Positions 25,049 to 33,122 of a stretch of DNA of 64,000 nt are shown one piece after another. A program made the position numbers and the translations under genes. This DNA is from Marisediminitalea aggregata (GTDB lineage Bacteria > Pseudomonadota > Gammaproteobacteria > Enterobacterales > Alteromonadaceae). The stretch spans positions 802,439-866,438 of the forward strand of contig NZ_FQWD01000002.1 in NCBI RefSeq assembly GCF_900129565.1, read 5' to 3'. The notes beneath the pieces were generated by a model that did no database searches, was not told the DNA's origin, and was given only the letters and a program-made list of their open reading frames with translations. Within the stretch, counting starts at the first letter, position 1. The number at the start of each line of letters is the position of its first letter.

Positions 25049-26593
25049 TTAGCGGTTACGCCCGTATTGTTCGTGAGACGACACCCAGTCGGAACTGGAA
25101 ATGGCTGAGGCCAGTGAAATTTCACCCGCCAATGCCACTGCGCCTACGATTTCGGCAAACTTCTGTACTTTGTCACGTCCGTAACAATCCATTAGCTCCA
25201 GGCATTCTTTCTGTGTACCTATACCAGTTCCGCCGCCGTAGGTCGCTACAATCAGTGACGGAATGGTTAACGATATATACAGATCGCCGTCGTCGGTTAA
25301 TTCAGAGTACATGATCCCCGCCGACGACTCCGACACGTTTGCGACGTCCTGGCCAGTGGCAATAAACATGGCAGTAATGCCATTGGGTGAGTGCAAGCCG
25401 GTGTTGTTTACACCGGAAAGGAAAGACCCCACTGCAGACACGCGACCGTGATAATCAATCTGTTTAGGATCAACACGCATGACTGAAAGTAAGTGCTCAC
25501 GTTTAATTGTTGCTTCGGCAATAACCCGCTTGCCGCGTGTGCGCATGATGTTTATTTGCGAGGCTTTTTTATCGGTTGCGAAATTAGACTCCAGATAGAA
25601 GTTCTCGATACCTTCATAATGATCCAAAATCCAGCCACACGCAGCAAAGGTTGCTCTGCCAACCATGTTCTGCCCTGCCGCATCACCAGTTCGGTAGTTG
25701 AAACGCAGGAAGGCGAATTTGTTCGACAGGAAGCTGTCGATATAAGTAAGTTTAGCAACCGAGGAGGTGGCTTCGGCCTCTTCGCGGATTTTGCCGATAT
25801 TCTCGTTAACCCACTTCACAAAATCCCGTGCGCCACGTGCATCAGAGAATACGAAAACAGGCGCACGCTGCATGGCATCATCCACCACCGTCGATTTAAT
25901 TCCACCACTCATATTGAGAAGCTTCATACCGCGATTGTATGACGCCACCAGCGTCCCTTCGGTTGTGGCAAGCGGAACCAGGAACTCTCCCTTGGCATAT
26001 TCACCGTCTATTTTCACCGGCCCGGCCACACCGATAGGCACCTGAGCAACACCAATGAAATGTTCGATGTTACCTTTCAGCGTTTGCGGGTCGATAGAGT
26101 ACTTACCAACATGATCAATTTTGCCGCCGCAGTGATTTTCAAAAAACCGCTGACGTTTACCAATAATGTCCTCGCCATAGTCATCATGCGAATCTCGCGG
26201 AATGTGGCGATTCGACGTATCCGGTGCAGAGATATTGTCTTCCACGGTAAATTTCAGCTTACCAAATGGTGAGGCTTTAAATGCCAGTTCAATTTTATGT
26301 TTTTCAGGGCTTACCGGCAGCTTTACATCTAAAAACACAGTGATGGCCTGTTTGAGCGCGAATGGAACATCGCCCGACTCATTGAGCTCGTCGAACGACA
26401 TAATTTGCTCAGGTCCCACCTGAAAAGTGATGGATTCTGCCGGGATAGCTTTCCCGTCGATGGAAATACCATCAACGCGATTTAACACCGCATCTTTTAA
26501 TCGGTTCTTAAGCATGAACTGCAAACCATCTTCGGTTTGGGTCAGGCTGCCGTGAGTGTAAAGCTGGCGAAGTAGGATACTTGGTATAAACAT
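25049..26593 (-). CDS. Hydroxymethylglutaryl-CoA reductase with N-terminal extension
   Basis: A 514-residue enzyme that reduces HMG-CoA to mevalonate with NAD(P)H. The catalytic domain spans about 145-512 with VPIGVAGPVKIDG, E212 in PLATTEGTLVASYNRG, K342/K343 in DKKASQINIM, D416 in TGQDVANV, the nucleotide-binding GGGTGIGTQ and H507 in WVSSHEQYG, so all four catalytic residues are present. Residues 1-130 form an added domain of unrecognised type (IgG-like beta content suspected only). Most gammaproteobacteria make isoprenoids by the MEP route and lack this enzyme; no other mevalonate genes are in the window. The start was kept at the first ATG, with GGAAG about 5 bases ahead. Confidence 0.92.
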   Translation of the reverse strand: MFIPSILLRQLYTHGSLTQTEDGLQFMLKNRLKDAVLNRVDGISIDGKAIPAESITFQVGPEQIMSFDELNESGDVPFALKQAITVFLDVKLPVSPEKHKIELAFKASPFGKLKFTVEDNISAPDTSNRHIPRDSHDDYGEDIIGKRQRFFENHCGGKIDHVGKYSIDPQTLKGNIEHFIGVAQVPIGVAGPVKIDGEYAKGEFLVPLATTEGTLVASYNRGMKLLNMSGGIKSTVVDDAMQRAPVFVFSDARGARDFVKWVNENIGKIREEAEATSSVAKLTYIDSFLSNKFAFLRFNYRTGDAAGQNMVGRATFAACGWILDHYEGIENFYLESNFATDKKASQINIMRTRGKRVIAEATIKREHLLSVMRVDPKQIDYHGRVSAVGSFLSGVNNTGLHSPNGITAMFIATGQDVANVSESSAGIMYSELTDDGDLYISLTIPSLIVATYGGGTGIGTQKECLELMDCYGRDKVQKFAEIVGAVALAGEISLASAISSSDWVSSHEQYGRNR

Positions 26594-26749
26594 AAAACTT
26601 CCTTGGCAAGTTACTGCTTGTCATTTTTTATTGGGTATCTTCATACAATAGCCAGTCGTTCACGGTTTGTACAAGTGAATTCTGTATTCATTTACTGCAC
26701 TTTGATGTATCGCAATACGCATATTTACCTTTTAATTTGATGTGAAAAA

Positions 26750-26795
26750 TTGGGACATCAATATCAATTTTGGGACGTCGCTATATAGCCGTCCC
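26750..26795 (+). promoter_or_regulatory. Phased direct repeats upstream of the C39 export operon
   Basis: TTGGGACATC (26750-26759) and TTGGGACGTC (26770-26779) are direct repeats with a 20-base period, about two helical turns. CGTCCC (26790-26795) is an inverted half of the second repeat, and a TATATA (26783-26788) between them could be a -10 box. The LuxR-type protein encoded at the end of this operon is the obvious candidate binder; this is inference. Confidence 0.5.
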
Positions 26796-26887
26796 CTCCC
26801 CATTCCGCACCGGCCCTGGCCTGCAGGCAGTCGTTAATGTTTCGCCATACCGTTAACACAACATTCAATGCAGGGAGCCACCGCGTA

Positions 26888-28147
26888 ATGCAAGCAAACA
26901 CACTTTTTAGACACCAGGTGCTGGAAGCGCAGCAACAACGAATAAATGGGCAGGTATTACTTCGGCCTCGAGTGTCTTTTGTTGTGATTACCATTGCCTT
27001 GTTTGTGTGGTTGACCGCTGTTGTGAGCTGGTTGGTGTCTGGGAATTACACCTATACCCAATCGGTATCGGGCTGGCTGGAGCCGCCCGCAGGCGTAACG
27101 CATGTATACAGCCCGCAACCGGGTACTATCATTGATGAGATTCTGGTAGCAGAAAATACAGTCGTTGAGGCCGGCACTCCCCTTATTCGTTTGCGGCGCG
27201 ACACCGTATTCAGCCATAACCTTAACGCAGGCTTGCTGCAAACCCAGGAAATCAAACACCAAATCGAACGATTACACAGTCAACGTACAATCACTGAACA
27301 AAACTACCAGCAGCGTCTTAAACAGTTAACTGCCTCGCTACAAACCTTGGTAGACGACCAGCACCAGCTGCAAAAAATGAAAACACTGCAATCCCAAAAA
27401 CTGGCTTTAGCAGCACGTCAGCGGGATGCGATGCAAGCCTTGGTATCGCAACATCACGCCAGTGAATATCAGTTTAGTGAAGTGCAAAGCCAATGGTTCA
27501 ATGAGCACTATCAGCATGAACAACTCTCCAGAGAGTTGCTAAAGAATGCGGCAGAGCAACAGTCCCTGCGATTTGAACGCTCGACAACCCGACAGCAACA
27601 AGCCCTTGCGTTATTAGAAATAGACAATCAACTCAGTGAACAACAAAGCCGCCTAAACCAGCATTTGAGTAGCCAGGATATTCTGGTTGTCGCGCCAGCT
27701 AAGGGCAGAGTCTCGCAATTACAAGTTAAAAAAGGGCAATCCACCCAGTCTGCCATCCCTCTGCTGTCTTTGATGCCCGAGCATGCAACGGTCGAAGCCA
27801 GGCTATTAATACCGGTATCTGCGGCTGGCTTTGTTGAGCCCGGACAAACGCTACAGGTGCGGTACGACGCTTTTCCTTACACCCAATTTGGTACCCATGA
27901 CGCGGTGATCACCACGTTGTCTTCCCATTTATTGTTGCCTCAGGAAATTGCACAAACCCCCTTTCAGGCTGAACAGCCCGTCTATCTGGCGACGGCGACA
28001 CTATCGAGCAACCATATTCAGTTTGCCAGCAACGAGGTCGCGCTTCGCGCCGGCATGACCTTCGCGGCAGAAATTCAGATCCGCGAGCGCAATTTGCTGC
28101 AGTGGTTATTTGAACCACTCTATGCGCTGCATGGGGGTGTCCTATGA
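26888..28147 (+). CDS. HlyD-family membrane fusion protein of a peptide-export system
   Basis: A 419-residue periplasmic adaptor. One membrane helix (VVITIALFVWLTAVVSWLV) is followed by an HlyD-type layout: a split lipoyl/barrel-sandwich domain (SPQPGTIIDEILVAENTVVEAGTPLIRL and later ILVVAPAKGRVSQLQVKKGQ) around a long helical hairpin rich in Gln. It resembles CvaA-type adaptors of bacteriocin exporters. Start ATG 26888 has GGGAG 10 bases ahead; the frame is open to ATG 26837, which lacks such a site. It overlaps the following peptidase-ABC gene by 4 bases. An outer-membrane TolC partner must be encoded elsewhere. Confidence 0.88.
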   Translation: MQANTLFRHQVLEAQQQRINGQVLLRPRVSFVVITIALFVWLTAVVSWLVSGNYTYTQSVSGWLEPPAGVTHVYSPQPGTIIDEILVAENTVVEAGTPLIRLRRDTVFSHNLNAGLLQTQEIKHQIERLHSQRTITEQNYQQRLKQLTASLQTLVDDQHQLQKMKTLQSQKLALAARQRDAMQALVSQHHASEYQFSEVQSQWFNEHYQHEQLSRELLKNAAEQQSLRFERSTTRQQQALALLEIDNQLSEQQSRLNQHLSSQDILVVAPAKGRVSQLQVKKGQSTQSAIPLLSLMPEHATVEARLLIPVSAAGFVEPGQTLQVRYDAFPYTQFGTHDAVITTLSSHLLLPQEIAQTPFQAEQPVYLATATLSSNHIQFASNEVALRAGMTFAAEIQIRERNLLQWLFEPLYALHGGVL

Positions 28148-30315
28148 ACGCGTCTGTTACCTCTGTTTCTTCAACACTTCAGTTGCCCTGGCGCCGTAAG
28201 GTGCCGCACATCATGCAAGCTCAACACAGTGAGTGTGGCATTGCGTGTCTGGCGATGGTGGCCTCTTTTTATGGCCTGAAAGTGGATTTGCATCGCTTAC
28301 GTGGCGCGGGGTTGGTGTCTGAGCAAGGCGCGAATTTAAAACAACTTACCGAATACGCGGCCATGCTGTCGCTCAACAGCCGGGCAGTGAAACTCGAACC
28401 TGAACATTTAGGCGAACTCAAACTGCCCGCCATATTGCATTGGGACATGCAACACTTCGTGGTACTTAGTCGGGTTTCAAAACGCGAAATCACCATTAAT
28501 GACCCCGCCATTGGTGAGCGTAAGCTCAGTTGGGGCGAGTTTAACCAACACTTCACCGGGATTGCCCTTGAATTACAACCTGCCAACACCTTTGAAAAAG
28601 CCGATGTGCGCAGCAAAGTGTCACTTGCCGGATTGTGGGCCCATATTACAGGGCTAAAACGCTCATTGTGTCTGATGTTTGGCCTCTCGTTGTTACTACA
28701 GTGTTTCGCCCTCGCCAGCCCCTATTACATGCAGTTGATCATTGACGATGTGATCTTAAATCAGGACACCCAGTTGCTGAACGTCCTATTCGTTGGCTTT
28801 CTGCTATTACTGGCAGTAGAAACCCTGACTAACTTTATCCGCCAGAACGTGGGTCTGCATCTGACAAGCCATCTGGCCCAGCAATTGTCGGTGAATGTCT
28901 TTACCCATTTACTGAAGCTGCCCTTTAGCTATTTTGCCAGCCGCCATATTGGCGATTTAGTAACGCGCTTCGGCGCTCTGCACGAGATTAGAAGATTCAT
29001 AAGCGAAGGTATCGTCAGTCTGGTACTGGATTCACTGATCGTACTTTGCACGTTAGTGCTGATGGCCATTTACAGTGTAAAGCTGATGCTGATAGTGCTG
29101 GGCTTCTCTGTGTTATTTACGTTGTTGAGGATGGTGATATTCCGCCCTCTGCAGGTCCTGCAACAGGAAAAACAAGTCTGTGATGGCAAGGAAAGCACGC
29201 ACTTTATTGAGACGGTGCGCGGTATTCAATCTGTTCGCATGTTGCGCCTGGAGGGGTTTCGTCTGCAAGGCTGGCAACATTTACTTACCGATTGCCTGAA
29301 TCGCGATATTCGCATCAAGCGCTGGGATATGGGCTTCAACGCCGCGCAACTCTTTCTGTTTGGTCTGGAAAACCTGCTGGTTGTGTACTTCGCCGCCCAA
29401 CTTGTGCTGGTTCAAGCGCTCAGCGTGGGGATGCTCTACGCCTTCATTAGCTACAAAGGCCGCTTTAACAATGCGATTAACACGCTGGTGTCGCAACTTA
29501 TTCAGTGGCGACTACTGCGTGTACATTTAGAGCGCCTTGCAGACATTGTTCATACCCCAGCTAAGCTGGAGTCGCTAAGTACAGCATCACCGCAGAATAA
29601 CTCGCTTGCGCCTGCCCACAAGGTCGAACTGCGCGACTTTAGCTTTGCTTACACTGGCGGGCATCCGGTTTTAAAAGGGCTGTCGCTTACCATTCATCCC
29701 GGTGAACTGGTGGTTATCACCGGTCACAGCGGAAACGGAAAATCGACGCTCGTGAAATGCCTGACGGGGTTATACGAGGCCACTAGCGGTCAGCTATTAA
29801 TCGACAATTTACCCCTCGACAACCGACATCCTCAGCAGCGTATCAGTGCCGTGATGCAAGATGACATCTGTTTGTCTGGCACCCTTATCGACAATATCTG
29901 TGGTTTTCAGGCCGATATCGATATGAACCGGCTGGTGCAATGCTGTCAGTTAGCCTGTCTTCATACCACCATCATGCAGCTTCCCATGCAGTACTTCAGC
30001 TTACTGCACGAAGGTGGCAGTAACCTCAGCGGCGGCCAGCGACAACGCCTATACCTAGCCCGCGCGCTATACCAAAACCCGGCCTTATTGATATTGGACG
30101 AGGCCAGCAGCCACTTAGACATTGAATGCGAAAAAGCCATCAATACTAATCTTGCCCGGCTATCGATGACCCGCATTGTGATAGCTCATCGCCAGGAAAC
30201 TATTGCCATGGCCCAACGACGATTTCACCTACAGGATGGATGCCTGACCGAGGTACCCGTTAGCTTCCGTGCTGATCTACCCCCAAAACCAAGCCAAGGA
30301 GAACACTATGCTTGA
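28144..30315 (+). CDS. C39 peptidase-containing ABC transporter (bacteriocin/RiPP exporter)
   Basis: A 723-residue PCAT-type transporter. The N-terminal C39 peptidase (about 20-145) has Q25, C31 (AQHSECGIACLAM), H104 (DMQHFVVL) and D120 (INDPAIG), so it should be catalytically competent; the usual DCG reads ECG. Six membrane helices (about 175-460) and an ATPase domain follow, with Walker A GHSGNGKST, signature LSGGQRQRLYLARAL and Walker B ALLILDEASSHLD. Such proteins cut double-glycine leaders and export the mature peptide. No precursor gene is seen within about 300 bases on either side. It overlaps the next gene by 8 bases. Confidence 0.92.
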   Translation: MNASVTSVSSTLQLPWRRKVPHIMQAQHSECGIACLAMVASFYGLKVDLHRLRGAGLVSEQGANLKQLTEYAAMLSLNSRAVKLEPEHLGELKLPAILHWDMQHFVVLSRVSKREITINDPAIGERKLSWGEFNQHFTGIALELQPANTFEKADVRSKVSLAGLWAHITGLKRSLCLMFGLSLLLQCFALASPYYMQLIIDDVILNQDTQLLNVLFVGFLLLLAVETLTNFIRQNVGLHLTSHLAQQLSVNVFTHLLKLPFSYFASRHIGDLVTRFGALHEIRRFISEGIVSLVLDSLIVLCTLVLMAIYSVKLMLIVLGFSVLFTLLRMVIFRPLQVLQQEKQVCDGKESTHFIETVRGIQSVRMLRLEGFRLQGWQHLLTDCLNRDIRIKRWDMGFNAAQLFLFGLENLLVVYFAAQLVLVQALSVGMLYAFISYKGRFNNAINTLVSQLIQWRLLRVHLERLADIVHTPAKLESLSTASPQNNSLAPAHKVELRDFSFAYTGGHPVLKGLSLTIHPGELVVITGHSGNGKSTLVKCLTGLYEATSGQLLIDNLPLDNRHPQQRISAVMQDDICLSGTLIDNICGFQADIDMNRLVQCCQLACLHTTIMQLPMQYFSLLHEGGSNLSGGQRQRLYLARALYQNPALLILDEASSHLDIECEKAINTNLARLSMTRIVIAHRQETIAMAQRRFHLQDGCLTEVPVSFRADLPPKPSQGEHYA

Positions 30316-30550
30316 TCAAGAGTTATTCACTAACGACCAACTCGAAGCACTGTCGAAACGCGAACTGCAAGTCGCCCGGAAAATTATTGAAGGGTTGCCG
30401 AATAAAACCATTGCTACACAGCTGTTTATTAGCGAACGAACCGTGAAGTTCCACTGCGCTAACATTTACCGCAAACTGTGTATTCGCAATCGCGCCGCGC
30501 TGATGGCCAGATACTTTCGGTTTATCTACGCACAGGCGCCGGCAGCATGA
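30308..30550 (+). CDS. Stand-alone LuxR-type HTH regulator
   Basis: An 80-residue protein made almost only of a GerE/LuxR DNA-binding domain: ALSKRELQVARKIIEGLPNK, TIATQLFISERTVKFHCANI and the closing YRKLCIRNRAALMARYF. There is no receiver or ligand-binding domain. ATG 30308 has AAGGAG 5 bases ahead and overlaps the end of the ABC transporter gene, so it is translated as part of that operon. The frame is open further upstream inside the ABC gene, but without a start signal. It probably controls the export operon or the unlinked peptide genes. Confidence 0.87.
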   Translation: MLDQELFTNDQLEALSKRELQVARKIIEGLPNKTIATQLFISERTVKFHCANIYRKLCIRNRAALMARYFRFIYAQAPAA

Positions 30551-30565
30551 GAGGAAAAAGAGTGA

Positions 30566-30597
30566 GGCGATTACCTCGGTGATCGCCCATTCTTTAT
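30566..30597 (+). terminator. Terminator-like hairpin after the export operon
   Basis: GGCGATTACC (30566 onwards) pairs with GGTGATCGCC (ending 30587) with one wobble pair and a tight loop. CATTCTTTATTG follows. It lies 16 bases after the stop of the LuxR-type gene. Confidence 0.5.
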
Positions 30598-30701
30598 TGC
30601 TTTAACCACTAAAGTAACAATATGTGCTGACTGGTCCTTACCAAAGTAAACCTTTATGATGTTGCGTGATTCATTTCATTCAACCATGACAGGGACAGGT
30701 T

Positions 30702-31766
30702 GTGAGAGCATTTTATATTGTTGGTACAGCAATCGTTATTGCTGCTGTTTGCGCATATTTTTTTATGGCGGGCCAGCCACAATCCAGTTTGCCGACTGAA
30801 ACGGAATTGGAAACTGTCAACGCTGATAGCACTACCGTAGGCAACTCAGACGCACTAAGTACGTCCAGTGATGTAACTGCTGACTCTATTGTAACGAATG
30901 CTGATCAAGCCGAAACAACGATGTATCAGCCTGACACTAACCGAGCCGATAGCGGCAAAAACATTGACGACGACTGGTGTATTGCCAATACGGAACTTGC
31001 GGACAGTGACTTCCAGCTTGCTCAGGAGCAAAAGCGTGAATGGGATTTAGCCCGGGGTGACATCAGCCTTGTCGTTGTGAAAGCCAATCCCGACGCCCCT
31101 AATGCGGACTACATTCAACCTTACATAGAGCTTAGCAAGGACGATCTTATCGCCCATGCTAAAAATGACGACAAATACGCCTTACTTGTGCTTGCGCAAC
31201 GTCCTGACATTGATTCGAAAGACCGGGAACGAGCAGCGAAACAACTGGTTATTCTGGGTCAGACTTCACAGCCGCTTTCACTTTTAATTATCCACGAAAT
31301 TTCTCAGGCGCAGGTTGCATATCAAAAGGAAAACGCCGTGGTGCCCGAAGTCAAAAAGCATGTCGCCAATACACTGAGCTATGTGAAATACGGCCTGACC
31401 AGAAAAGACCCGACTGCACTACTTACCTACCTGTTATTTGTTAAACAACATCACGAAGGTCAGTTTGTCTTTGACCCGGAATCGGTGCTGAGCGACGAAG
31501 AGTTATCGCGAATTGATTCCCACACGCAAAAACTGACAGACATGCTCGACAGTCGACGTGCGAAACGGTATTTGCCGCCCATTCAGGATGTGGAAATACC
31601 CGCCATTGCATATCACGATTACGACTATGAACTAGCTCGCGCACATCATTTATACGATACCTACTTAACTAACAGCCGAACTATCAAAGCGCTATACCCG
31701 GAAGCAACTGAACGCTCTCCTTGTGTTGAGACAATTCTTTCTCATGTAGGCAGTGCTGCCAAATAA
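30702..31766 (+). CDS. Hypothetical protein with N-terminal membrane anchor
   Basis: A 354-residue protein of no family I recognise. Residues 5-23 (YIVGTAIVIAAVCAYFFMA) are a membrane anchor or uncleaved signal. A Ser/Thr/Asp-rich low-complexity linker covers 27-85. The rest is mostly helical and charged (SKDDLIAHAKNDDKYALLVLAQR, then KDRERAAKQLVILGQTSQ), with a look of short Sel1/TPR-like helical repeats that cannot be confirmed. Two Cys (W-C-I and P-C-V) may form a disulfide in the periplasm. The start is GTG at 30702 with an AGGGACAGG stretch ahead. It stands alone between the export operon and the DUF6435 gene. Confidence 0.65.
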   Translation: MRAFYIVGTAIVIAAVCAYFFMAGQPQSSLPTETELETVNADSTTVGNSDALSTSSDVTADSIVTNADQAETTMYQPDTNRADSGKNIDDDWCIANTELADSDFQLAQEQKREWDLARGDISLVVVKANPDAPNADYIQPYIELSKDDLIAHAKNDDKYALLVLAQRPDIDSKDRERAAKQLVILGQTSQPLSLLIIHEISQAQVAYQKENAVVPEVKKHVANTLSYVKYGLTRKDPTALLTYLLFVKQHHEGQFVFDPESVLSDEELSRIDSHTQKLTDMLDSRRAKRYLPPIQDVEIPAIAYHDYDYELARAHHLYDTYLTNSRTIKALYPEATERSPCVETILSHVGSAAK

Positions 31767-31840
31767 CCTGAGCCAGTACACTAATCCAATTCGCGAGCGG
31801 CACGTATAGCTATACATTATCCGGCTTAAAGAGACTTCCC

Positions 31841-32017
31841 ATGTTTGGCTTATTCAAAAAAGATCCAACTAAAAAAATGCGTGCAGAATACAACAAGCTG
31901 TTGGAACAAGGCATGCACGCTCAGCGCAATGGCGACATGCGTTTATACGCAGAAATTACCGCGAAGGCTGAAGCCTTGTGGAGCGACATTGAAGCGTTGG
32001 AGAAACAACAAAACTAA
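31841..32017 (+). CDS. DUF6435 family small protein
   Basis: A 58-residue protein: MFGLFKKDPTKKMRAEYNKL followed by LEQGMHAQRNGDMRLYAEIT and a charged helical end. The MFGLFKKDP opening and MHAQRNGDMR centre match a small family that is common in Alteromonadales, Vibrionales and Shewanella, with no known function. It is likely a short coiled-coil cytoplasmic protein. AAGAGA is 9 bases ahead of the ATG. Its stop codon overlaps that of the convergent higA gene (shared bases 32014-32017). Confidence 0.8.
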   Translation: MFGLFKKDPTKKMRAEYNKLLEQGMHAQRNGDMRLYAEITAKAEALWSDIEALEKQQN

Positions 32018-32316
32018 CTGGATACCGTTACCGATTTATAGGGTGAAACATTGAGAGAATCTTTTTGCATGCGCGCCAGCCACAAGTCATGAGCGCTTTG
32101 CAGTCGAAGCCAATGGTCGGCAGACGGCTTACCAAATACCAGCTCTAATCTTACCGCCATTTCAGGTGTTATCACCCCTTTCGCATTCAGTACTTTTGAA
32201 ACAGTTTTACGGCTGACATTTAAATGCTGAGCGACATCGGTTACTGTCAATCCAAGTGTTTCAACAACCAGCTCTCTTAATATCTCACCTGGGTGCGCAG
32301 GATTGTATAGTGCCAT
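32014..32316 (-). CDS. higA: HigA family antitoxin
   Basis: A 100-residue helix-turn-helix antitoxin. The opening NPAHPGEILRELVVETLGLT and the HTH VTDVAQHLNVSRKTVSKVLN, then ITPEMAVRLELVFGKPSADHWL, match the HigA/VapI group of type II systems. HigA neutralises HigB and represses the operon by binding its own operator. It starts with a 1-base overlap of the higB stop (TAATG). This toxin-first order is usual for higBA. Its stop overlaps the stop of the convergent DUF6435 gene. Confidence 0.93.
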   Translation of the reverse strand: MALYNPAHPGEILRELVVETLGLTVTDVAQHLNVSRKTVSKVLNAKGVITPEMAVRLELVFGKPSADHWLRLQSAHDLWLARMQKDSLNVSPYKSVTVSS

Positions 32317-32594
32317 TAGTGATAATCCTCATAGTTAACCACTTCCACATCATGCCCGATAAAACGATAAGTGACGCGCCAGTTTCCACTTACACGAACA
32401 GACCATACGTCTGCCCGGTTACCCTTTAATTTATGCATATACAAGCCAGGCAGATCCATATCATCTGGACAACGAGCCTGATCGAGATTCGATAGAATCA
32501 ACCTTAACTTTGCCTTATGCTGATATTGAATTCCGCCGGTCGAGCCATTTTTGTAAAACCGAGCCAAACCTTTATGAACAAAACTTCTAATCAC
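32316..32594 (-). CDS. higB: HigB family toxin (RelE-like mRNA interferase)
   Basis: A 92-residue toxin of the RelE/HigB fold, which cleaves mRNA at the ribosome. The pattern IRSFVHKGLARFYKNGSTGG, then LPGLYMHKLKGNRADVWSV and NWRVTYRFIGHDVEVVNYEDYH, is typical; the last part contains the conserved Arg/Tyr/Asp-His region of the active site. The start is GTG at 32594, giving the standard family N-terminus. It is first in a higB-higA operon behind a short inverted repeat at 32602-32620. Confidence 0.93.
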   Translation of the reverse strand: MIRSFVHKGLARFYKNGSTGGIQYQHKAKLRLILSNLDQARCPDDMDLPGLYMHKLKGNRADVWSVRVSGNWRVTYRFIGHDVEVVNYEDYH

Positions 32595-32601
32595 GACAAA
32601 G

Positions 32602-32620
32602 TGTAACCCATAAGGTTACA
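32602..32620. promoter_or_regulatory. Probable HigA operator
   Basis: TGTAACC (32602-32608), spacer CATAA and GGTTACA (32614-32620) form a perfect 7-bp inverted repeat, 8 bases upstream of the higB GTG. The position over the leader and promoter fits autoregulation by the HigA dimer. Confidence 0.65.
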
Positions 32621-32783
32621 TTTTACTAAACATACAACGCGTAGCGCGTTGAAAAATTGGCTGAGCATCTGTTTAACCAACGGGATATCTCCTACAAAAT
32701 TCGGCATCTCCTTTTGTGTTACACGCTAGCAGCCCTGATAAATCTGAAAACTGCACATTAGATCTGAATTTTCGCCCAACTTT

Positions 32784-33052
32784 TAGGGGCTGTTGACCTT
32801 TGCTGTATGTTTTTGCAGCGAGTTGTGCATCATTTAGGCAATGCAGAGTCCACGTAGTGTAGTTGTTCTACATAAGTGGGCGATAACGCAGCATAAATGA
32901 CGCACAAACGCTGCCCTTCGGGTTCGTCATAGAAGCGTTTTACTCTTTGTCACAGGCCTTTGACGTAGAATGACTATGCCTGTAGGCCTGTTTCGCGATT
33001 AAAACGCTTCTATATAGAACAAAAATGATACAGTAAAGGTCAACAGCCCCTA
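32784..33052 (-). mobile_element. MITE-like foldback repeat, copy B (269 bp)
   Basis: This element occupies half of the 528-base gene-free stretch between higB and hslU. The rest is the higB upstream region (32595-32783), in which nothing beyond the operator was seen, and the hslU terminator. It is the inverted counterpart of copy A at 20701-20983, with terminal inverted repeats at 32784-32808 and 33028-33052 and the same two internal hairpins. It differs from copy A by a handful of substitutions and by lacking 14 bases around the CCGGTGACCGG palindrome. In copy B the ACAGGCCT/AGGCCTGT pair of hairpin 1 is perfect. TA flanks both ends. No coding frame of note. Confidence 0.85.
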
Positions 33053-33075
33053 GTTACTCGCATGTTATTAGGCAC

Positions 33076-33104
33076 AAAAAAGGCGACCTCTCCGGGTCGC
33101 CTTT
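33076..33104 (-). terminator. Intrinsic terminator of hslU
   Basis: On the minus strand AAAGGCGACC (33104-33095), a 6-base loop and GGTCGCCTTT (33088-33079) form a 10-bp stem running into TTTTT. It lies 19 bases after the hslU stop. Confidence 0.93.
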
Positions 33105-33122
33105 GGTATTTCTTTTGAGCCC

